Part shown: piece after piece, positions 1 through 7,300 of the stretch
Layout: each line of letters starts with the position of its first letter
How positions within the stretch are numbered: the stretch's first letter is position 1
Assembly (NCBI GenBank): GCA_026770585.1
Contig: MU646349.1
Coordinates: 241,452 to 253,718, forward strand
Reading direction: 5' to 3'
Origin: Baffinella frigidus
Taxonomy: Eukaryota; Cryptophyceae; Cryptomonadales; Baffinellaceae
DNA length: 12,267 nt
Translations under genes and position numbers: made by a program
Notes under the pieces: model-generated
What the model was told of the DNA's origin: nothing
Databases searched by the model: none
The model's input: the letters and a program-made list of their open reading frames with translations, nothing else

Positions 1-71
1 AACTGACAGCTGGGTTCCAATCTGAAACTGAAACTGGACCCCCGCGTGTCAGGGGATCCAGTTTCAGAGGA

Positions 72-176
72 AAACGACCCGAAATTAGGGTAGTTTAGCC
101 TACGGATCTCCTAGGACCAGGCCTACCGTAGGAGGTGGGTCTCCTCGGACCAGGTCCTAGGAGACCTACCTCCTAC
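72..176 (+). mobile_element. F5 MITE, left half only
   Basis: It starts AAACGACCCGAAATTAGGG and matches the left side of the complete element at 8615-8767, but the matching right end is missing. The F1 element at 181-330 follows directly. Confidence 0.55.
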
Positions 177-180
177 GGTA

Positions 181-330
181 TTATCTCAGAAAACGAGTTC
201 TAAAACTCGTTTTCTTGAGTCAATTCCCCTATAAATTTGTCAACTTATGCGGAGAGCAAAGAATAAGTTGACGAATTTGTAGGGGGGTTGACTTACGAAA
301 ACGAGTTTTAGAACTCGTTTTCTGAGATAA
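181..330. mobile_element. F1 MITE, 150 bp, 4-bp TSD GGTA
   Basis: Termini TTATCTCAG...CTGAGATAA; GGTA is present on both sides (177-180, 331-334). Each terminal repeat carries its own small hairpin (AAAACGAGTT / AACTCGTTTT). A same-length copy in opposite orientation is at 6139-6288. Confidence 0.8.
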
Positions 331-400
331 GGTAGGGAACCCGTAGGACACGTGCCAGGCGGGGACCCAGCCGTCAGTTTCAGACTGGAACCCAGCTGTC

Positions 401-815
401 CTGCGCGGGAGAGCTACATGTCATTTTACGCCCTGAGCCCATCTATTATTTTCCCTTGAAATCGGCAAAAGTTGCTGAAAATGCCCAAAAATAATTGACT
501 TTGACGGAAAATTAACCGCAGGATATGCCCAAAAAGGGCTCCAAGAAACCACCCAGCCCTCCCCCGTAGTCAGTTTCAGGCGGGAAAAGACGTTTCAGAC
601 AGGAAGCCCGATGGCTTCTCCGCGAGACGCAAACACGAAGCGAAACTGACAGCTGGGATCTGGTCCTAGGAGATCTACCTCCTGAGCTGGGATCTGGTCC
701 TAGGAGATCTACCGTAGGAGGTAGATCTCCTAGGACCAGATCTCAGCTGTCAGTTTCAGACGGGAAAAGACGATTCAGGTAGGAAGCCGCACGCCATCTT
801 CGCTGCGACCCTCAC
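401..815. repeat. Non-genic stretch with a palindrome between direct repeats
   Basis: No coding segment is recognised in 401-641. A palindrome at 642-757 (GAAACTGACAGCTGGGATCT and its inverse) has an internal partial duplication. About 40 bp starting GTCAGTTTCAG occur both before it (569-609) and at its right edge (749-789). Confidence 0.5.
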
Positions 816-1043
816 AAACGAACCAGCCAACGCGTGTTCGAAAGGTTCATTTCTTCGGAGGCGCGCTGCATCACCCGTGACAGTCGCTGTTCGTCTCGTG
901 GTGCGGTGGGCAGCCCACCGCACCACTGCGTTGCAACCACGCTGCTACCTGCGCGGGGGGGGGGAGAAACGAAGCCGCCAACGCTTGTTCACAAGGTTCA
1001 TTTCTTCGGGGGCGCGCTGCGTCACCCGCGACAGTCGCTGTTC
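816..1043. repeat. Direct repeat, about 78 bp, spaced 151 bp
   Basis: 816-893 and 967-1043 are about 85% alike, both containing GGTTCATTTCTTCGG and GACAGTCGCTGTTC. On the minus strand both read RV(T/M)QRA(P/S)EEMNL, so they may be a duplicated downstream exon of the LSMT-like gene; this is weak. Confidence 0.5.
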
Positions 1044-1045
1044 CA

Positions 1046-1120
1046 CTAACGCACAATTGCTGGGGACGCTCTTTGGAGGCATGGCACTGCGGAAGCTGCT
1101 GCCTCGGAAAAATCATCAAC
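1046..1120 (-). pseudogene. Second tandem copy of LSMT-like exon 8 (copy L)
   Basis: The 82 bp at 1060-1141 match 1334-1415 with five substitutions and no gaps, including the acceptor (TTTTGCTATAG). Translated from 1120 it gives VDDFSEAAASAVPCLQRASP, then AIVR and a stop. The phase would also accept exon 7. It keeps a possible donor, ATT|GTGCGT, so it may be an alternative last exon or the ancestral route to a lost or unseen exon 9. Confidence 0.55.
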
Positions 1121-1162
1121 CTATAGCAAAATTATGAACCTATGTTCGATGCACGCACAATC

Positions 1163-1328
1163 TAATAGGGTAACGGCCTGAAAAGGGGGTACTTAGGCCT
1201 ACGGGATTGCCTGGGACCTCCTTCCGTAGGCCGAGACTTTTTAGTCCTAGGATCCCTCGGCCTACGGTAGGAGGTCCTAGGCAATGCCGTATGCCTAACT
1301 ACCCCATTTTCAGGCCGTTAGCCTATGA
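1163..1328 (+). mobile_element. F2 MITE, 166 bp, 4-bp TSD AATC
   Basis: Termini (T)AATAGGGTAACGGCC...GGCCGTTAGCCTATGA; AATC at 1159-1162 and 1329-1332. It sits between the two copies of exon 8 and supplies the stop codon of copy R. Confidence 0.8.
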
Positions 1329-1394
1329 AATCTCTGGGGACGTTCTTTGGAGGTATGGCACTGCGGAAGCTGCTTCCTCGGAAAAATCATCAAC
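1323..1394 (-). CDS. LSMT-like exon 8, copy R (terminal exon, stop in MITE)
   Basis: The acceptor TTTTGCTGTAG opens VDDFSEEAASAVPYLQR, corresponding to the acidic segment after the LSMT helix. The reading frame closes at TAG (1325-1323), which lies inside the end of the F2 element at 1163-1328. Plant LSMT continues for roughly another 60 residues, so this end may be a truncation, or a further exon may be used from the second copy at 1046-1120. Confidence 0.6.
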   Translation of the reverse strand, partial: VDDFSEEAASAVPYLQRTSPEIS

Positions 1395-4300
1395 CTACAG
1401 CAAAATCATGAACCTGTGAACCTACACCAAAATCTCTCACCACAATCATGAACCTTCAACTTGATGTGAAAAGACTTTCTGGCAAAACATTGTTCAACTT
1501 TTGGAGTAAATACAACGTAAGTCAACCCGACAGAATGAGAGTCAACAAGTGTCAATACGTGAGAGAGACCTTGGCAGGTGCCGATGATGGTATCGTACAC
1601 GAGCGCCTCATTGATCGCCGAAACAGGCAGCTGCATGAAGTCCCACACCTGCATCCACCAACGTGTTTCAACTAATTGCCACACTTCGCATTAATTGCCA
1701 TGGCAATTGGACCTGCCACGCGCCATCTCTAGGCTGGGTGTGCACACCTTTTTGGTCCTAGGATCCCTCGGCCTACGGTAGGAGGTCCTAGGCAATGCCG
1801 TATGCCCAACTACCCCAAGTTCGCATCATAGTCTGCCAGGTGTTTCAATTATCTTCGTATACTGTCGTATACTCGGTGATATATGACTCTGGGTAGGTGA
1901 CTCTCTAGAGCATCTTTCTGCTCTCGCGTGTCGCCTCCCAGAGGCGCCCCCCAACCCTGAGTCTATCAATTGCCATAGTTCGCATTGCAAAATCACAACA
2001 CGCATGTTTCACTACGACTGTCGTGATCATTATGTGTGGTAATTCGCGTTGCGAAAAAATAATTAGATTGGACCTGTTTCTGATCACCTGCACCCACAAT
2101 TCGCACCAACTTCAGCCGTGGAAACCTCGCCTGCACGTGACAGCGGGTCTAGAGGCGGGAACCGCGGCTCTAAGGGGTGGGAACCGCGGTTCTAGGGGTG
2201 GGAACAGCGGGTCGAGAACCCTCGTTCCTACCTCTAACACCCTCGTCGAGAAAAATCCTGGTACACACCGGACGCACCTGATCCAACCCGGACGTAAAAT
2301 GTGCTTGCAGCCGTGGTATTTTCGGTTGTCTTGGTGGCACGCCTTCAAAGAGCGTGGCCCACCGAGACAAGAGTCGAGAGTGGAACGTCTCAAAGCAAAA
2401 GTGGAACTTCTGTTAACTTAAGAAGCAACAGTGGATTTCGGTCCGGGCGCGGGACCTCGTCGCGGAAGACAGATTCGAGGAGGAAGCAGTCCGCGCCCTT
2501 GATGCACATCAGGCGGAGGTACGCCAGCATTTGATCTTCCAGGTATCTGCGGTTGATCCAGGTTAATCTCCATACAAGTATTAATTAATCGTTTTTGGGC
2601 AACGAAAATTACTACACGATTTGCTCATAAAAGTAGTAGTAGAGCGGGTCTCTCATTAGTTGACACCTTTTTCGGTCGAAAACAAAATAAATGGTGAACA
2701 AAATGAGTCAACTTGTGTAGTAAATTTCATTGCGAGAAAAAAAGAATTCTCATTTCAATGAAATTTACTACACAAGTTGACTCATTTTGTTCACCATTTA
2801 TTTTGTTTTCGAGGTCCGAATCGTGTCAACTAATGAGAGACCCGCTCTAAAGCATTTGTGTGGTAAATTTCGTTGCGCCAAAAGCAATTACTTAATACTT
2901 TTGTGGAGATGAAGGCATCAGCTTTGATGCGCACGGTATCTGCGGTTGGTCCAGATATCAGCTTTGGTCCGCGAGGCGTCTGTGTTTGGTCGAGGTATGT
3001 GTAGGAGGTGGCGTTAGACGTTCTACCCAAACGCTCAACCCGGCGTCCTACCCAAACGCTCAACGCTAAACCCTACAGAGGACAGTAGGAGGTGGCGTCA
3101 GAATCCATCCGGGAAATGCTCGTGTGAGCGGGGGCGACACGGGGTACAGTACGTGGCACAATGCGTCGAGCATGTGCGGCGCTGACGCTGGCTGTGTGGC
3201 AATACATTACCAATCTCTCTGGTCGAGGTATCAGCGTTGATCAGCACGGTGTCTGCGGTTGATCCAGGTGTCAGCTTTGATGCGCGAGGTATCTGCGCCG
3301 GGGAAAAAACAGCAAGAGAGTTGGCCTAGAGGGGTGGAGGGAGGGGTGGAGGGAGGGGTGGAGGGAGGGGTGGGAGTGGAGGGGTAGGAGGATGAGTGTA
3401 TTCAGCGTGCAGGGTTTAGAGTTGAGGGTTGGGGGTTTAGGGTTCAGGGTTTAGGGTGTGGTGTTTGTGGGTTAGGGTTTAGGGTTTAGGGTTTAGGGTT
3501 TAGGGTTTAGGGTTTAGGGTTTAAGGTTGAGGGTTTAGGGTTTAGGGTTTAAGGTTGCGGGTTGAGGGTTTAGAGTTTAAGGTTTAGGGTTTAGGGTTTG
3601 GGGTTTGGGGTTGAGGGCTGAGGGTTGAGGGCGTGCACCCGTCGGACGAGAGGGTGAACTCCTGGGCCTCAGCCAGACGCCACACCTCGCAGATGTCGGA
3701 CTTGTCGTCGTAGAACTTGTCGAGCGGCGAGAGCGAGAGCGCTAGGTCGAACGCCCCGCCCTGCTCCGCCAGGGGCACACCGCCGTCACGCCCTTATCTC
3801 CATCCAAGTGTTAATTAATTGCTCGCTGGCAACGAAAATTACTACACGGTTTTTGTATACAAGTAATAGTAGAGCATTTGTGTAGTAAATTTCGTTGCGC
3901 CATAAGCAATTGATTAATACTTTTGTGGAGATGAACCCGTGCCCTGTCCCGGGTGGAACACGCCGCGAAAACATCCTCGTCTGGCGGAAGGGCGCCGCTC
4001 GGGCGCTAGAGACGCACGGGAACATCGTGTGCGAGATAGTCTTTACTGAGGGAAGGGGCGGATGGCACGTGCCGAGTCTTGTATTTCCTTATAGTGGACG
4101 TGACCGAGTGGACGTGACCGAGTGGACGTGACCTGTGTAAAGTCACTCCGGGATCCTACATGGGGTAATATCCCCAGACTCCCCCTCACGAGGATATGGG
4201 GGGTGAGTGGATGATCCTATTGGGGTAGAAGCCCCAGACGTGGTTCGGTGCGTGTCATGTTATGGGTGGGCCTCGCGATCTAGTCATCAGATCCATGTCT

Positions 4301-7300
4301 AAGATAGCACAAAACTTTGATGCGCGTGGGCGTGGGTGAGGTGGGGCGCAGCGTGCACGGTTCCTACGAGGAACCACTGGATGGCAACCGGCAAGGATAA
4401 GGGTCCGATATTGGACCCCAGTCAAAAGTCATCATACCCGAGAAAAAAATCGATTTTTCTCCAAAAGTGGCCAATTTGTGGGGAATGATTGTGAACTGAT
4501 CGCAATTCCCGAACTCTAGACAGTCGTTCCGCGTAGTCTGGCCTGCTCGCCACGAGGGGGTCTTATCCGGGGAAACCTATTTTTCTTCAGTTTGATGGCA
4601 AGGAAAATTACTACACAAATGCTTTAATATTACTAATAAGAACGAATTGTGTGGTAATTTTCCTTGCCATCAAACTCAAGAAAAAATAGGTTTCCCCGGA
4701 TAAAGACGCACGGCCATAGCAGACCTGTGCCCCTTGCCAGAGTCAAGTAGCTGCAAAAAATGTGTGCGTGGGCGAGGCGGGACGCAGCGTGCAGGGTTTG
4801 GGGTTTATAGTTGAGGGTCTAGGGTGTGCTTGTCGCCATGCTGACTTTGGTGTGCGTGTCGCCAAGCGGACTTTGGTGTGCTTGTCACCATGCTGACGGT
4901 GTGCTTGTCGCCATGGTGACTTTGGTGTGTGTGTCGCCATGCTGACGCACCGCCATGGATTGCAAGAACACAGCGAGGCAAGGCGAAGCGGACGCATGGC
5001 AACACTTGAATAGGGTAACGGCCTGAAAAGGGGGTAGTTAGGCCTACGGCATCGCCTAGGACCTCCTACCGTAGGCCGAGACTTTTTGGTCCTGGGATCC
5101 CTCGGCCTACGGTAGGAGCTCCTAGGCAATCCCGTAGGCCTAACTACCCCATTTTCAGGCCGTTAGCCTATGAACTTCCACCGAATCGTCACCTGGACGA
5201 ACGTCGCTCCGTTCGCAGCCCCCAGGCCGCATGGCCCACGATCAAGAGAGCCAGCCAACACGCGGGAAAAATCAAGTGTGCGAAAAAAACGGAAAGGGGG
5301 GAAAGCGCACCGGGGCGTCGAGAGGCGCAACGCCATGCTTGACAAGCATCTTGCTGGGGCTGCAGTCGTACGCTGCCCCCATGCCCCCGCCGACTTGCAC
5401 CTGGAGTGAATTTAATTTTCTTAGAGACAGGTGCGCAGAAAGAAGAAAGATGTGGACCGCGAAACCACTGTGGTTTCGTCTCTACGAGGAACCACTGGAT
5501 ACGGGAGGTTAATAGGCTAAAAAGGGGGTAGTTAGGCCTACAGCATTGCCTAGGACCTCCTACCGTAGGCCGAGACTTTTTGGTCCTAGGATCCCTCGGC
5601 CTACGGTAGGAGGTCCTAGGCAACACCGTATGCCTAACTACCCCATTTTCAGGCCGTTAGCCTATGAACCTACAGATAGATGGCGCGCGTTCTGATCCCG
5701 CGACGACGCGTGCCTGTAAAGCAAAGCGGGGTTGTGCCCCCCACCCCCCCTGACTCAAGTTCTTGCCTGTCCCTTGATGTTTTTTTTTGGGGGGGGGTAG
5801 GGTGGTCCTGCACAAGAGGCGTGCCAAATGTGGAGGAGATAGGCTGATGGCATCGGTACTACACAGGGCGTCCGGGGCGCGTACCAGCGATGCCGCCGAG
5901 AGGATGATGCGGTGTGGAGGAGAATGGCTGATGGCAACTATCCCTTAAGTGACCATAGGGTGAATAATCGCCCTAACTCGCCCTAGGCAGGTCCTAGGGC
6001 CCTACTGTAGGGCGTATGGGCCTACTGGCCACTTACGGGATAAAAGGCAGGGCGTGCGGAACGCGTTACCAGCGATCCCGCCGAAATGACGAAGCGCGGC
6101 CCCATTTTTCTGCAGGAGATAGGCTGATGGCAACTATCTTATCTCAGAAAACGAGTTCTAAAACTCGTTTTCTTAAGTCACCCCCCCTACATATTCGTCA
6201 ACTTATTCTTTACTCTCCGCATAAGTTGACAAATTTATGGGGGAATTGACTTCAGAAAACGAGTTCTAAAACTCGTTTTCTGAGATAATATCAAACGCAG
6301 GGGGTCCGTGGCGCGGACCAGCGAGCCCGCCGAGAGGACGATGCGCGGCTCGCGGAACATGCCCGCGTACTGCAGCGAGGTCTTGGAGCTCCCCGGCGGA
6401 CCCGCAAACGCCAGGTCAATGAGCGGCACCAGCGCCTGCCCGCCTGCGCGCCACACCCACCGCCTTTGTCAGCAAGCACATGACGCTCACGACGTGCGGC
6501 ATTTCGTCTATAGCGCATCGTTTTTTTCGTGCGGTGCATGGCGCTAGCACCAAGCCTTTGCGCAATGCGAGCACCACTCCCGTGTCCCCTGCAAGCTCCA
6601 CCAGAACTTGCGGGGTGCTCTCTGGAGCGAGGGGCGCACCGTCCAGCTTCTCCGTCATGACGGAGCGCGCGCCGACGACGCAAACGGCCCACTGGTAGCT
6701 CTCGAGCGTCAGCGTCCCCTTGGGCAGCACGTCCTCCCACCCCGCCGAGACCAGCTGCGCGTTTGTTCGCAGAGGAGCGTTACTCGACGCGCTCAGGCCC
6801 GCCTCGCTACCGAGCTGCGTCACGAGGGCTCATCTCGCGTATCTCAAGCCCGGACATGCACCGTGTCATGGGATTTCACCAGGAACCAAGGCGGTGTGCG
6901 TGTGCTGGCATTCAGATTGTCTGTGTAGTTTGCGCTAACTTTGCTCATTCTCACTGGTAGATGCGCACGAACGTAGGGGATCGAGCACAAAGCGACCTGC
7001 CGGAACTCGTCGGCGAGCGCATCGGCAAGCTCCTCGGTGTCATCCAGCACCGAAGACCCCTCGAGCATCCTCTTCTCTGCTGCGCTCCAGAAGAGAGGCA
7101 TCTCGAGACCTTCACGGTCCGGGATCATGGCCAGCCACGGCGCGTAGCTGCTCGAGGAGCCGCGCGCGCGCTCGTAGATGAGCTGCAATGCAATTTGCGT
7201 CTCAGCGTCGAGGTCCTCCGCTTTCGGGCCCAGTGCTTTGAGCGCGGACTCCTCTGTCATGCAGATCTTGGTCGGAATCGAGCACGCCTCCTCACCTTCC

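Larger units (their letters stand above)
5..400. mobile_element. Composite palindromic element, outer arms GACAGCTGGGTTCCA
   Basis: Arms at 5-31 and 373-400 are inverted copies (few mismatches). Inside are a second inverted repeat (about 22-67), half of an F5 element (72-176) and a complete F1 element (181-330). This is a nest of insertions with no ORF. Confidence 0.6.
1649..2455 (-). other. Intron 6 of the LSMT-like gene
   Basis: This 807-bp intron contains the F2 fragment (1748-1817) and three 22-bp repeats (CGCGGTTCTAGGGGTGGGAA type) at about 2145-2215. No other gene is seen in it. Confidence 0.6.
2547..3638 (-). other. Intron 5 of the LSMT-like gene
   Basis: This 1092-bp intron holds F6 with nested F7, the 41-bp repeats derived from the exon 6 acceptor (about 2916-3000 and 3220-3300), a 12-bp G-rich minisatellite (about 3331-3388) and telomere-like repeat (about 3410-3620). 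Confidence 0.7.
3761..5310 (-). other. Intron 4 of the LSMT-like gene
   Basis: This 1550-bp intron contains F2 (5007-5173), a 26-bp minisatellite (4823-4950), F8 (4563-4703), two 31-bp direct repeats near 4150 and 4210, a 14-bp tandem repeat (4093-4133) and F6 (3794-3934). No coding segment of its own is seen. Confidence 0.65.
5401..6318 (-). other. Intron 3 of the LSMT-like gene
   Basis: This 918-bp intron contains F2 (5510-5667), two extra copies of the exon 3 tail, F4 (5940-6041) and F1 (6139-6288), plus poly-C and poly-T tracts near 5740-5800. Confidence 0.65.

Noticed and set aside
877-1137. Plus-strand frame with GTLFGGMALRKL, resembling an acyl-CoA thioesterase hotdog motif
   Set aside because: The same bases on the minus strand encode LSMT-like exon 8 with an acceptor and the right phase, and the plus-strand similarity is only a short motif.
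2023-2421. 132-residue plus-strand ORF
   Set aside because: It lies in intron 6 and its repeated Gly/Arg part is just the 22-bp tandem repeat.
4743-5129. 128-residue minus-strand ORF with AWRQAH repeats
   Set aside because: Made of the 26-bp minisatellite and an F2 element.
6291-6740. 149-residue Arg/Ala-rich minus-strand ORF
   Set aside because: It runs in another frame across exons 2 and 3 and intron 2.
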